Assembly (NCBI GenBank): GCA_903813345.2
Contig: CAIIXF020000008.1
Coordinates: 14,308,822 to 14,372,821 of the forward strand
Length of the DNA: 64,000 nt
Direction: 5' to 3'
Source of the DNA: Owenia fusiformis
Lineage: Eukaryota; Annelida; Polychaeta; Sabellida; Oweniidae
Shown here one piece after another: positions 36,801-48,805 of the stretch; positions within the stretch are counted from its first letter, which is position 1; every line of letters begins with the position of its first letter. Under the pieces are notes generated by a model. The model searched no databases. It worked only from the letters and a program-made list of their open reading frames with translations, and was not told where the DNA came from. Both the position numbers and the translations under genes were made by a program.

Positions 36801-39800
36801 GTCCTGCCAAAACAAAGTGGGCCTGGTCCACCTCTTTAACTGCAATTAGAATATAAGACCCGTATAAACAATGCCATAGAGCAAACTCTTCTGGAGTATG
36901 ACAATATTACTGCCATGTTTGATCTGACAAAAAGGTTAAAATGCTACTAGGCGTCTGTTGAACAAAACTATCATTGAAACAGGCTACTTTATTTTCAAAC
37001 CTCAATTAGTCAAGCTTAAAATATGAAACTAACTGATAAGAGTGATTAGAAACCTTTCAAGTTCTTATCACTACTTGAATACATTAGCATATAAAAGGTT
37101 CACATAAAAGGTTGAAATAAAAATATAATTAAAACACTATGCTGTTGATGTGAAATGCTATTGATCAAACAAGAATATGAAGCTATAGTACAATATTTTA
37201 TTACTTACTTGAATTTGGTTTTTCAGGAATTTTCCAGACATACAGATTGAAGTCATCTGATCCAGAAACCACATACTGAAATACAAGTATAATTGTTTGT
37301 ATAATGATGGCTACAAAATTGTACTCTCTGTCTCAATGGGGAGGTTGCTGATAATTTTGTGAATCCCTGATAGCCACGAACTCTAGGCTTTAAATGTAAA
37401 GACATTTACAATCAGAACCTCAGTTCAAATATGGCAACTTGGGACTAAAATTTATGGAATCAGTATCCAAGTGCCTAGGATATGGTGACAGTAGAAAGAT
37501 TATGCCTAGCTCGGTAAATGACCATTGAAAATAAGTAAAAACATATACATTATTTGGAAGTATGGATAGACAGAGGTTTTCTCTATTTCCCCTTATACAA
37601 CATTCCATGTGATAGTAAAAAAAAACACAAAAAATATACTGTACCTGGTCTCTATCACCCGCGAAGCAACAACTTTTCATGGTGCAAGAGTTATAGTACC
37701 CAGATTGATCAAATGTGTGTATAGGTGTCTCTGAGGTGAGGTTGTAAAGTACAGGGGGTAGACGACGCCTCAGGGCCACTAGTTCTGTACCTAGTTGATT
37801 GATGCGTACACTCATACAGCTTTGGGCACAATCTCTACCACCATACTTTATGACACAACTGGAACAAACATTTACATAGGATTCATATTAAGCAGAAAGA
37901 GAGATAAGGGTGATTAATCATTTTAGTTAAATTTTATTTTATTTGGTTGGTATATTTTATTTGGTTGGTATACACATATTTGGACAATTCTTTAGTTAAG
38001 TAATCAGGTTTTGGGTTATTAATTTTGAACAAATGAATCTTTCAAAGTACCTGCGAGGTTTTCGAATGTCCCACAGTCCGAGTCCTTCTTTGGAGTTGGC
38101 TGTTGCTAGGAGCCTTGGTTCTACTGGGTTATACATCACAGAATGCATTGGGGACACATAATTGGCCAAACAGAAAGGTTCTTAAAGTACATGTACAGTT
38201 TGGTATGAGAAAGCAATCAACATTAATATATATACATCACAGAATGCATTGGGGACACATAATTGGCCAAACAGAAAGGTTCTTAAAGTACATGTACAGT
38301 TTGGTATGAGAAAGCAATCAACATTAATATATATACATCACAGAATGCATTGGGGACACATAATTGGCCAAACAGAAAGGTTCTGAAAGTACATGTACAG
38401 TGTGGTATGAGAAAGCAATCAACATTAATATATATACATCACAGAATGCATTGGGGACACATAATTGGCCAAACAGAAAGGTTCTGAAAGTACATGTACA
38501 GTTTGGTATGAGAAAGCAATCAACATTAATATATATACATCACAGAATGCACTGGGGACACATAATTGGCAAAACAGAAAGGTTCTGAAAGTACATGTAC
38601 AGTTTGGTATGAGAAAGCAATCAACTTTATTTGTGTAACCTGTAGCTACATGCATTTTACAATTTCAACAACAGCTACATGTATAGTACCATAAATAATA
38701 TGTACCTGGATAGCTGAAGTGAAGATTTTCCATGTTTCAAATCTTAGAATTTACAAGAGGATACATCAATAGTTGAGAGTACAAAAGTATAAGATCAACG
38801 ATCATCATGGCCGAAATTCACTTCCTAATTAGTAATTAATTATTGTGTGCACAATAACATGTTTTTTCAAATAAAATTTTAAAATCTTCAGAGTGGATAG
38901 TTTAACTTCTTATAGGCTACATGGGAAATGTATGGATTGTCTTCCCCACAGGGAAAGCAACCATTGCTTGCTGATGATGAAAAGTTCTTAACCTTACCTG
39001 AAGATGGAGGTTCCCTGATATCATACACTAGTATCCTGCCATCGTCACACGCACTAGCAAACACACTGGAATTGTTGGGATCTGCTGAGAGGCCATACAC
39101 TGCTTCTTCATGTAGAAACACATCCTTTGTCTCACCAGTAGTGGCATCATGAACTATCACTTGCTCATCATTACCTAAATGTAAGAGGCAATTCATTCAT
39201 TTGAAGCTTTTAAAATCTGAATATGGAATAAGTATTCTTAAACCCTAGAATCAATCAGCGAGTTGCATTCCAAGAGTTTGATTGACAGGAATGGTTCATA
39301 AGAGCCTGCTAAACCAAGATGTATTGTTTTCAAACAAAAGTTAGCATGGTACACATATACATGTACTGTATCTGTATCAAATACATATTCTTCAATTCAT
39401 GCTTCAATTCAACTAGCTTTTTACTATATTTTAAGTTTACTGCATATATTTCAAGGGAGGGATGAATATAGCATAACAACAAAGTACACATAATTAAAAT
39501 AATCAAGATTTTAAATGACAAAGGTGAGCAATAAACATCCTAAAACGATTATGTTTGCGAATTGATTTCTAATCAGTCTGACAGATACAGTAAGCCTGAC
39601 CTACCTCCAGAAAACACATTTGTGTTGTCATTGTTGAAGGCAATACAAAATATATTGCTATGATGTTCCCCCTTCATCACTTTAGCCTTATGTCGCGACA
39701 GGGCACTCTCTGAATGCCATAACAGAACTCGTCTGTCATCACCACCTGTAACAAAAGTTTAGGTAGAACCCATGGTTGAACATATGAATAGACTACAATG

Positions 39801-40095
39801 AACAGTGACATATAATAAAGCTATTATTTTGATAAAGCTCGGCAGAATTTACATGTACATTCCGTCTGGCGTAGGGCGATTTACCTGAACAAATCAGCTC
39901 TCCTCCATGGTTAGAAAATTCAATCGCATTCACACACCCAAAGTGACCCTTAAGGTCTTTGGAATACAATCCAGTCAATGCAGAAGTTCTCTCTCTCAAT
40001 AGACGATTCTTCAAATAAGTATTTTCCTTGTAATGTCGATGGAAACTGTATGAAACAGGTCCAAATCTAAACGATTTCGATTTTTCTGAAAACAT
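33896..40095 (-). CDS. DCAF5 (WDR22), CUL4-DDB1 substrate receptor
   Basis: Nine exons in consistent phase: 39885-40095, 39605-39745, 38998-39174, 38051-38180, 37645-37858, 37209-37275, 36421-36539, 35946-36065 and 33896-35329 (870 aa). The WD40 domain fills exons 1-8, with G-H-F-G-C-V-N-A-I-E-F-S-N, G-N-D-E-Q-V-I-V-H-D, L-A-L-R-R-R-L-P-P-V-L-Y-type and G-H-R-S-I-V-N-Q-V-R-F-N-P blocks like human DCAF5. The last exon opens with the conserved S-H-D-Y and E-D-P-R-M-M-A-F-F-D-S-L-V motifs, then a long Ser/Asp-rich disordered tail. DCAF5 recruits substrates to CRL4 ubiquitin ligase. Odd: exons 4 and 7 are each preceded by tandem copies of their own 5' ends (see repeats). The exon 4 acceptor adjoining the intact exon is the weaker ctttaag, while distal copies have ctttcag. 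Confidence 0.95.
35697..35795 (-). repeat. Dispersed ~100-bp repeat family, copy 4
   Basis: Minus-strand copy with an internal duplication near the tgtaacaaatgg segment, in the intron before the last DCAF5 exon. Confidence 0.65.
36421..36839 (-). repeat. In-frame triplication of DCAF5 exon 7 (150-bp unit)
   Basis: Three near-identical units with 150-bp spacing. Each has its own minus-strand acceptor (tgattgcag; start positions 36539, 36689, 36839) and the 5' three-quarters of the WD exon (V-D-Q-A-H-F-V-L-A-G-H-R-S). Only the last, 36421-36539, keeps the end of the exon (S-G-V-E-K-V-I-K) and a donor. Because 150 is divisible by three and the intervening intron has no stop, the whole 419 nt is open. 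Alternative acceptor choice would insert 0, 50 or 100 residues. Confidence 0.9.
38080..38626 (-). repeat. 101-bp tandem array spanning DCAF5 exon 4 acceptor (5 copies)
   Basis: The markers gaatgcattgg or gaatgcactgg occur at 38141, 38242, 38343, 38444 and 38545, giving an exact 101-bp period. Each unit contains the exon 4 acceptor (gtacatgtactttcag or ctttaag) and its first codons (E-P-F-C-L-A-N-Y, then M-H-S-V-M-Y). Only the 38051-38180 copy continues into the full exon. The period is not divisible by three, so reading through would shift frame. Confidence 0.9.
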
Positions 40096-40474
40096 TTTTT
40101 TCTTTGGCCTCGTTCTGAATCAAAACATGGATTGTTTCGTTCAGTGTCAAATTAACCGGGATCTTTCAAACTTTGTCTACCCTTACGATTCTCTTCATGC
40201 CAAGTAAAAGGCCACTGCATTTACATGTAGTGCCAATAGTGGGGGAGGGGGTATATACCAGGACGTCTACACCAGGACGTATACTACATATATTATAAGT
40301 TATTGGTTTTGGAAAACTGTGTGCGATTAGCTGGATTGAATATTTCCGACTCAACCCTTGAAGTTTGAACTTATGATAGTAAAAAGTTATTCCCCACATT
40401 ATATTAGGCTATGCCAATTTGAAGCAGATACTACTTAGTCTCACATATTTAAAAAGAAACCCCGTTGACTCTGC

Positions 40475-40505
40475 CATGGGCTTTCAATCTAGTTGAAAGC
40501 CCATG
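40475..40505. mobile_element. 31-bp CATGGG palindromic element remnant
   Basis: It begins catgggctttcaa, ends ttgaaagcccatg, and has five bases between. It is flanked by perfect 7-bp duplications actctgc (40468-40474 and 40506-40512). The termini equal those of the 2.1-kb element at 24769-26907, so it looks like the same family reduced to its two ends. Confidence 0.7.
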
Positions 40506-40741
40506 ACTCTGCGGAGAAGTTATTTGGAAGGATTCACGGTTCATAATCGTTTTTTACTATTCTAAATACAGTAAGAAGACGAATGATCAGAACAGTCTTC
40601 AAAAACAATAGTTAAAGAGGGTAAAAAGATCATAGAGGTAAATGAAACGACATACTTGAATGGCCTACATAGGACAATGAGTGACCATGCATGGATTTTT
40701 CATTTTGATCGAGCATTGCATTGACAAAGCATTGCCTTACC

Positions 40742-40761
40742 CATGGGCTCTAGAGCCCATG
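40742..40761. mobile_element. 20-bp CATGGG palindrome with target duplication
   Basis: The sequence catgggctctagagcccatg is a perfect 20-bp palindrome. It is bounded by ccttacc (40735-40741) and ctttacc (40762-40768), a 7-bp repeat with one difference. It is probably another shortened member of the same family. The rest of 40096-41123 is the upstream region shared by DCAF5 and the plus-strand Ly6 gene, with no defined promoter motif. Confidence 0.5.
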
Positions 40762-41123
40762 CTTTACCACAGTGTTTACTTATGGCCCTGAACTGACAAC
40801 ACTAGAAGTCCATTTCATAAACAGAAAGCGGGAAGAGATCGTTTAATTGTTACTTCTGCTCGTGGGCTTTCAAGAAAAGATCTTATGCTGATAATAATAG
40901 CCTGTATTGGAAAAAGTAAAAATTAATTCTAGTTATTAAATCAGAATCAAATATAATTATTTAGCACCTGTTTGTTGTATCTAAGCACCTGTTGTTTTTA
41001 ATAAAAAGTGACCAATGAATACATAATTATGATTTTTAATTATGATTAAACTACGTTTATTGTGATATTCAATAGATTTCCCAGTTAGTTCTTCAAGTGA
41101 TAGGAAAGCCGACAGAAGCAAAA

Positions 41124-44069
41124 ATGACGGTGTCATTAGTTCAAGAATTTTTGAAATGTTTGGTTCTACTTGTTATTTTAGGCAAAAATGTACAAATTGG
41201 TAAGTTTCAAATATCTTAAGTTGATATACGTCGTTAATGTAGATTTAATTTTATTTGGCGAGACTATTTAACCTGGTACCGTTCTAAGTTTTATCAAAAG
41301 GATAGGTATCGATATGGCGAACTGAATAAATTTGTCAACAATGTTTTTCTCTTAAACCAATTATTGAAAACATTCTGTAAAAACACGGCATTTTATGTAA
41401 TGTTGATTGATTGACAACAATTTAATGCGAAAATTATTTAGTGAAATATTTTATATAACTGTTTTTGTTAACATTTTTTGTTTTTTAGTGCGATTGTTTT
41501 TGCTCCTTTTTTGTTTTTGCTCCTTTCTACCAATTCTCGAGAATGAAATAAAATGTCTTTCCGAACCTTGTTGGAACAAAATAACATATACAACATGTTT
41601 TAAACCTCTCAATATTATAGTTATACAAAGAAATTTTTGGGTTGATTTTAAAAAAGTATTCAAAATCCCCCTAAAATAGATAAAAAATCAAGATAAACCT
41701 TTTATTTCATTAACAAGATACTTTTTTAAAATCAACCAAACTTTCCTTTGTACAATTACAATATTGAGAGACCTAAACATGTTGTGTTTGTGTCGTTTTG
41801 TTCCAATGAGGTTCGGAAAGATGTTTCATTCCACTCTAGAAACATGATACCAAGAACAAAACAAGTGTTTGATGTGTTTTCTAAAACAATATAGATGAAA
41901 GTATATATATATTTTTCAAATTATATTGTTACCATTCAAAAGATGACCATTAAATTGAAGATGTGTTAAATTTTTAGATATTTTATGACTGGTTTAAGAG
42001 AAACGTGTGTTCAAAAAGTTCACCATATCCAGTATCGATACCACTCCTTTACACTCTGCTAGCTGTATTCACGGCGTCGAAAAGTGCACACCCTGTACCT
42101 TATAAAAATCAAAGTCTAAAATCGTTTAATGTGAAATGATGAGGAAAGGGTTATGTTTACAGATTTAGAAAATAGAAAATATACTAACTTAGATTAAAAT
42201 TATTATTTATTGTCATTATATACCATATTTGCAGGCGTACTGGGCGATGTCACGACGAATTACAGGTTGACCTGCTATAACTGCTACAATAATAAATATG
42301 TGCAGTCGCAATCATTGTGCCCCGCCGACGGTCACGTTAATACACAGCTGATGACTTCACATTTTTGTAATGATTTGTGCTACACTCGATTCATGGGCAG
42401 TGACACATCCAGTAAGTTAGCTATTTACCAGATTTGCGATAACTGTACCCATTTCACATTGAACTTAATAAAAGATAACCTGCATGTAATTTTGGCAAAG
42501 TTTTGTTTATATATGGAACCATAATTCTGATATACAAAAATATCAACCAAACGTGCTTGTCCAAACTTTACTGCCCCATCATAATCAATGGCAAAAATGA
42601 CAATTTATGAATGATTTTCTTCCCCTCTCGGTACTGTATTTAGGAGAAAGGTGTGTGCGTTGCACAAAAAGTAGATTCTTTTTCATTTGAAGTCTATTTT
42701 CAGCTGTGTTCAGAGGCTGTGCATTGGGGTTCTACCTCCCTGAGGCAATGCGGACCCCTGGCTGTCACCGCTACAACGATCAAACATGGTGTTTCTGTGA
42801 CACTAACGACTGCAATGCAAAACCTCTTAGTAAGACTATTTTGTTCTTTCTTGCTTGTTCGTTTTTTTTAAATTTTTTGTTCACTCATTGTTTTTTGATT
42901 GATTATCCGATATATTGTGAAAAATAACAAGGAAGTGATAAAAAGAAAGATGAAATAATAGAGTTATAAAATTGCTTATATTTGTGACTCATCTTACATG
43001 ATAATATTTTTGATGTAAGAAAACTGGAAATACCGCCGAATACCCAATACCCTAAAATTTCCTTTTCTGCCAATCAGTCAAAAAGTATAAGCTAAATCCG
43101 ATTTTACAGTCACACAAGAAAATATGTATAAAGAAAGTGATCTTTCTGCTTTAAATTGCTTTTGTTACTTGGCTCAGTGTATACCAAAAACTGTCACGAT
43201 GTGGTTGTTTATTTATAGAAATTGAAAATCTGACGATTCATGAAAACACTGAAGATTACACAATGTCCATGGGGCCCAGGCAATCAACATTTAACACTTA
43301 TGTTAATGACCATATTGGTGCACCGATGTTAACAACACAGAGAGCAAAGTATGGGGCACAACCAACACAGGAAGCACAATCAAACAATCAACCCCGGGGA
43401 CGCAATGGACAATTACACGAGTACGTCAGATGGGGCGAAGATGATGTTCAATCACTGGAGCATAATTTGAAAGATATAGATGACAAAAGAGACAGAATTC
43501 ATCACATTCACAAATCTTGGGACAGCTACTTATCTGAATCAAATCAAAACAATCAGTATAGTGAAAATTCTGCAGAATACCACGACTCAGAAACTGTAGA
43601 ATACAATTCAGAAATCGCGGAAAACGACTTCGACTCTAAAGAATACAACTCGGAAATTGAAGCCACGGGATACGATGCGGAAACTGTGGAAAACGATTAT
43701 AAAACCATAGACTACGATTCGAAAATTGAAGAATTCGACTCGGAAGCTGTGGAAAACAACTTGGACATATCAAAAGACTCGAATGAGCAGCAAGAAGTCG
43801 AAAACAATAAAATGACCATAAAAGGTAACCGTTCTCCTCGTATATACAGGAACAGGGTACAAACTGAGAAACCTGATAAATACGACAATAGAAATGAAAC
43901 GTCAGAATTGAAGACACAAGTCAAAAGCGGGTTCGGTCGGAAGATGATGCTAATGAAGTTGACACCAGCTGGACAGAACGATGTCACTGCTGGTGTCAAG
44001 TCAGTTCAGAACATATCACAAACTCTCATTTTAATTGTGCAATTTGTAATTGGAATATTGTTTATTTGA
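41124..44069 (+). CDS. Ly6/uPAR three-finger protein with acidic stalk and GPI-like tail
   Basis: Four exons in phase: 41124-41199, 42235-42411, 42704-42829 and 43219-44069 (409 aa). Exon 1 is a signal peptide (C-L-V-L-L-V-I-L-G). Exons 2-3 hold a single three-finger domain with ten cysteines, starting L-T-C-Y-N-C and closing W-C-F-C-D-T-N-D-C-N, the Ly6 signature. Exon 4 encodes a long hydrophilic stalk with imperfect 7-8-residue acidic repeats (D-S-E-T-V-E-Y-N-S-E type, about 43550-43770), a basic segment, and a final hydrophobic run L-I-L-I-V-Q-F-V-I-G-I-L-F-I. That ending suggests a GPI-attachment signal. Extracellular, membrane-anchored; ligand unknown. The stalk is far longer than in usual Ly6 proteins (about 100-150 aa in total). 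Orthology to a named family member is not claimed. Confidence 0.85.
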
Positions 44070-44116
44070 TTGAGGTGTTATTGTCCTATGTAAAATTGAA
44101 ATTGATTTGTAATTCT

Positions 44117-44185
44117 CACACCGGAATAGCCTGACAACGGTAAAGACAACGGTATCTGACTTAACCGTCAGGCTATTCCGGGGTG
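44117..44185. mobile_element. 69-bp hairpin element
   Basis: The ends cacaccggaatagcctgac and gtcaggctattccggggtg are inverted repeats, with one mismatch near the tips. They flank a 31-bp middle and are bounded by attct on both sides (44112-44116 and 44186-44190). It lies about 50 bases after the Ly6 stop codon and may be transcribed in its 3' UTR. Confidence 0.55.
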
Positions 44186-44344
44186 ATTCTATCCTGTGTG
44201 GTGGGAATGGATACCACGCGGATTTATTATCTCCCTACCGATTGGTTGATCCAAGGGTTTAATCAATTACTCGTATATAGTGATAATACTCATTGAGGGT
44301 TAGTACGGACAGTAGAAGGGAAAAAGTCATAAGTAAGTCATAAC

Positions 44345-44900
44345 CACCCTATGCTTAGTGAGCGGACCTAATTTCAAGGGTGATGGTAAGACGAGGCAGG
44401 GCGCCCAAAAACCAAAGAATATTAGTACCATAATCTTTTAAGTCGTATTATTGCAGCATAAGGTGATGATATTGTGATATTTTATGCTGTTTTAGAAGTG
44501 AAAGATGTTAAACTATGCATACCGTTTGTTTTACATCCAATGAAACGAATAGTTAAGATGAAACAGTCGTTTAAAGATACAATTTGAATTTACCGCAAGA
44601 AATTACAACCTAATATTGTCAATATGTCAATAATTCCTGATCGATGTCACATATAAAGATATATGTACCTAGATATGTTTTATTTTTTTGCGAAATAAGG
44701 CGGTCTCTAGTTATGTACATCCAATATAAAATGAATGTTTACTAGAGTGTCTATTCGGCGATCAGAATTTCGATGACGAGCAATGGCGATGTAATTTGCG
44801 AAGATAGCATCAGTGCACCTAGTTACAGGCCAGGTTTGGGCGCCATGCCTCGTCTTTACCATCACCCTTGAAATTAGGTCCGCTCACTAAGCATAGGGTG
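44345..44900. mobile_element. 556-bp TIR element
   Basis: Terminal inverted repeats of about 65 bp start caccctatgcttagtgagcg and differ at only a few positions. Flanked by cataac at 44339-44344 and 44901-44906. The inner edges share a ggcgccc motif. Non-coding. The 6-bp target duplication is clear; the superfamily is not assigned. Confidence 0.78.
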
Positions 44901-44906
44901 CATAAC

Positions 44907-47300
44907 CGAGGATGGGGAAGAGACAATCATAATTGCTTTATTGACCCCAAGGTTGATTGACCAAGGAATGTGAGCCCGGGATGTGAGTTATGGAGGCCTA
45001 GAAAGAGAATAATATCATTAGAATCTACGTAAATGTGAGTCGATGGCTATTGTCGATCTGGAAATTTAATTCTAATCTTGTATTACATACGTTTATGTCA
45101 AATGGTTCGATCCCATTAGCACGTCCTAGGGAAGTTTCAAGGGCTTGGTGCAAAACTATGTGAAGAAATCAAATCTATTCCATTGCAAGTTGGTTTTTCT
45201 CTACATTGACCTATCCAAAATACAACAACATTCAACTATTGTCATAAAAATTATTTCCATTGTGTATATTTATAAAAAAAACTGTATTACTTTATATACT
45301 CAAGTAGCTATTTTCTAGAGTTCTTTTAGAAAGTCAGATCATTTTTGAATCTGACAGAAATCAGTTCGGAAAAGGCGGCACGTGCATTGTTATTGGAATT
45401 ACAATAACAATACACAAATGCATAACCAGGTAACGCATAACACCAATGTTGTGTTGAAAAAATTAAGAAAATTGGCTGAAAAAATAAGCAAGAAATAAAA
45501 TCATTTTCAACTCATGATGTGTTTTGTTAAGTGTTATATTTGGTGATCTGAAAATCTAAACTTTTGTTTATGAAATGGCGAGAAATTCAAATTTTAAAAA
45601 TTAATTAAAAATGAAAAGGCGTTAAATTTAAATACCTGTTAAGAACCCCTATTCTTATTTTTGAAAATGGATTCTACCATTCGTGACTATCCCATTTGAA
45701 TCACTTGTTGAGACTTGATCAACTTGGGTTCTTTTGAGATAATGATGATTTTGTATCTATCCCCATGATGATATGATGATATCCCCATTAACTCAGTGGT
45801 GTACTTGTATATCGCCATGTTAAGTCAATACACCCTTGCCGAAATCCTCATTATATCAGAAAAACTCAAATTGGTCGAATCTCAACAGGGAGAATAATTT
45901 ATGAGGTCATGAGGAGTATTACTACAATGTGATATGAATGCCAAGTAGTAAGAAATGGGATTGGGCTAGATTGTTAGAACTTTTTGTTGGCTCTAATTTG
46001 AGATTGTAAGGAACCCGGGGTAAGGAATACCATACAAGTAGACCTACATGTACATTTATATCCTCAACTGAAGTTACTTGTAATTGTACCCTCCCTTGAT
46101 CTGATTCTGTTATTTAAAGGCAGAACCGGATCTAGGGATTGACAATGAATTCCAAGCAACATGTACAATTGGCATACCCATATATTCCTTATACAATCTA
46201 CTAATAGCTCCGAAAAAATCCACGATATTTTATAAATTGGAGTTATTAGAATTCAAGGTACCAAAATGGGGGCACTGTGTAAATTCTCCTAAATAATGAA
46301 AATGGTAACCATATTTATGTTATGAATAAACCACGAATACTTTGGTGAGAAATATAGGCTAATAGCCGAAGCCTTGGCCCGAGGAGTATTAGTTCTCCTA
46401 AGACCCACTACGAATGGTTTATCTAACTTAAAGGGGCAATAGGGACTGTAGAGAAAATAGGAAAGTTTTTTCATTTTTTCTGAGCTATCAAGGCAACATT
46501 TGGTTTAACATCTTCTTTGACATACCTATTTTCTTAAAATGTATGGATAAATTATCAATTTCAGCATAAGCAGTGTAAATTTAGTTCAAAGCTTCAAAAA
46601 GGGGACTTCCACTTTTATATTTTTAAAATCCTTCATGTTTCAAGAGGAATATCAGCTAAAATATTGTTTATCTAGGGGGTTTCTTTGTAGATAATAAAAA
46701 TAGATGTTAGTCTTGATGAAATATCCAAACTTAAATATATTTTGACACTGGTCCATGATCATTGAATGACCCCTCTGCACTAATTATTGCACCTTTAAAC
46801 CCATGGCCCATGATCCATGATCCAATTTTAGGAAAATTTGATTTCTTTTGTACTGACTATAAGGTATATTGTGCCAATGCCAAGTGTCAATTCTTTAAAA
46901 ACAGTAGAAAAAGAATGCACTCTTCTTTGTTACAACTGTACATTCTTTGAAATAAACTACAGTTCATTCTATTATGTTGCTACCTAAGTGGGGTGTAAAG
47001 AAAAATGAATGTATTGTAGGCTTGGGTTACTCGAGTCTCTAGCTTACAGCCGGAGAAGGCTTTGGACCTAAGTAAGGCTTGGGCGTTTTCCTCAAGTCTA
47101 TTTCTTCATCCTTCACACTTTGGGGAATTTTAGAAAATGACAAGAAATGATATGATTCGTAAATTGATACAATTTTTTGTCAAGAATACTCATTAGAATC
47201 TGATTCTTCCTTTTATAGTGTTCGACCCTCCTCCCTATGGGGGAGGGGGCTTTGTGAAAACACGTGCTCTTGTTTATATTTTTATGTGGTAATTCACAAC
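44907..47300. other. Gene-free AT-rich spacer
   Basis: No exon, RNA gene or well-bounded repeat was recognised on either strand. Open frames are short and without recognisable domains. Confidence 0.5.
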
Positions 47301-47307
47301 GTTCTAA

Positions 47308-47464
47308 CCAATGAAAATTAAGTGATTCTTCAGTCCTTATAGCTAGCGGGAAATGGCCGAACATTTTTGAAAGATTTCTGGATGGTTTTCTGCCGATATC
47401 TTATAACTTGCTGTTTGTAATGATATTCAGCGTACAAAATACAATAATTGATGTTTATGTAAGT
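47308..47464 (+). promoter_or_regulatory. Possible ANAPC1 promoter and untranslated first exon
   Basis: A CCAAT box (47308-47312) is followed by an E2F-type GCGGGAAA (47346-47353), then about 100 bases ending in a good donor gtaagt (47459-47464). ANAPC1 has an untranslated 5' segment beginning at an acceptor (50725), so an upstream non-coding exon must exist. This is the best candidate I saw, 3.3 kb away. E2F control would suit a cell-cycle gene. Speculative. Confidence 0.25.
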
Positions 47465-48091
47465 CTCCAAACACTTTTGTTTCCATTGTTTATAATTGCA
47501 TTTGCACTTTTACGTACTTTTTTCTACATTTTTCGACTGATGTGATTTTTCATTTTTTGAATTATTTTGTCATTCATGATCATAGCTCGGATTACTCTTG
47601 AATTCATCAATGATGTACAAGGTACAATCAATACTGAAGTGAATGTCCCATTGTTGACCTATGCTAGGCTCTGGATTATGGCTGAGACTTGATGGGTGTA
47701 GATTTTACCAAAAGAGAAATTCTAGCCAACTTAGTCGGACCTGCCTGGTTATTTCTATTATCAAATTTTCAAAATGAGGAATCTGTGGACTATATCCTCT
47801 AGTCTGAAATTTTTTGAAATTTGGAATGAAAATATTCTCAGGAAATTCAGTCTATTGGATACATCTTAGGTGACATCTTAGACTGTGACAGTCTAAGTAC
47901 ATGTAGTTTTAAATCATCATACTATGCCTATGTCAATAACTGCAATTAAATAGGTGTGTTTTTAATATAGATCTATGTTTTAATGTAAAAGGTCCCCAGT
48001 GCACAGCAACAAGCCTGCACTACTGGTAAAGAGGGACGATGTCAACGCGGTAGCCTGACAGTCGCCCCAGGGTATTTCAACATAAATGGAC

Positions 48092-48522
48092 TAGTGTTGT
48101 CGCGATGTGCCATAATCGTACATCGGCAATTTTCAGTAGTAAACATCGATGCACATCGCGATGTACATCGAGAAAAAGTCAGAGAAAAGTGCACTGAAAT
48201 ACCGAAGGCTAATGCACTAAAATACCGAACATCCGGGAACTTCTAGAAAGGTGAAATGAAAGTAAAGTAATTTTTTTAGATTAATGGTTCATTTCGAATA
48301 GCTAAAACAGTTTTAAAGCGAAAGAATATCAGAAAACATTGGTAAATGAAATAAGACATGAGAAAGGTAAGCGATTTGCGTCAAAATAAGATAAGAAAGG
48401 GTGATTTTTAGCAAATTAATTTTTTTCAAAAACATCGATGTTTTGTTTCAGACATCGATGCATCGCCAGAATCAGCTTTGGCGATGTATATCGCGATGTA
48501 TCGATTAATCGCGACAACACTA
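48092..48522. mobile_element. hAT-like MITE inside an older repeat
   Basis: TIRs TAGTGTTGTCGCGAT at both ends. The flanking 8-bp duplication is aaatggac / aaagggac (48084-48091, 48523-48530; one mismatch), as expected for hAT. The interior has many CATCGATG/ACATCGCGATGT self-complementary words. It splits a repeat (about 47989-48570) related to 17190-17340, whose two halves (gtccccagtgcac..., ...ggccaaccagg) resume on either side. Confidence 0.7.
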
Positions 48523-48805
48523 AAAGGGACTTACTAGGGGGGTACAGGGGCCAACCAGGAAGGTTCCTTTCAATTTTAATATGAGTTGTAAACCATAGAT
48601 CTTTTTTTAAATGTTAAGGTTTTAAATTATATTCTATTCAAATTCTATCACTGTTAAATTATATATCTGCTTTATACGGGCTTATTAGCCTTTTGCAGAT
48701 TATTGACATAGACATATAGACTAGAGGAATCTGAATGGTTTATATGTTAAAACTCCAGCATTTTGTGGACAGTATTTGGCGTTCTGGAATTTCGGAGTCT
48801 GAAAC

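Noticed and set aside
38425-38655. Extra DCAF5 exons encoded by the 101-bp units
   Set aside because: Each unit has an acceptor and partial exon but no clear donor, and read-through hits a stop. Better described as decoy copies.
43636-43999. Minus-strand frames opposite the Ly6 stalk
   Set aside because: Antisense of the repetitive acidic coding exon.
46795-46820. Another CATGGG-family palindrome (catggcccatg)
   Set aside because: The palindrome is only 11 bp and the flanks show no 7-bp duplication.
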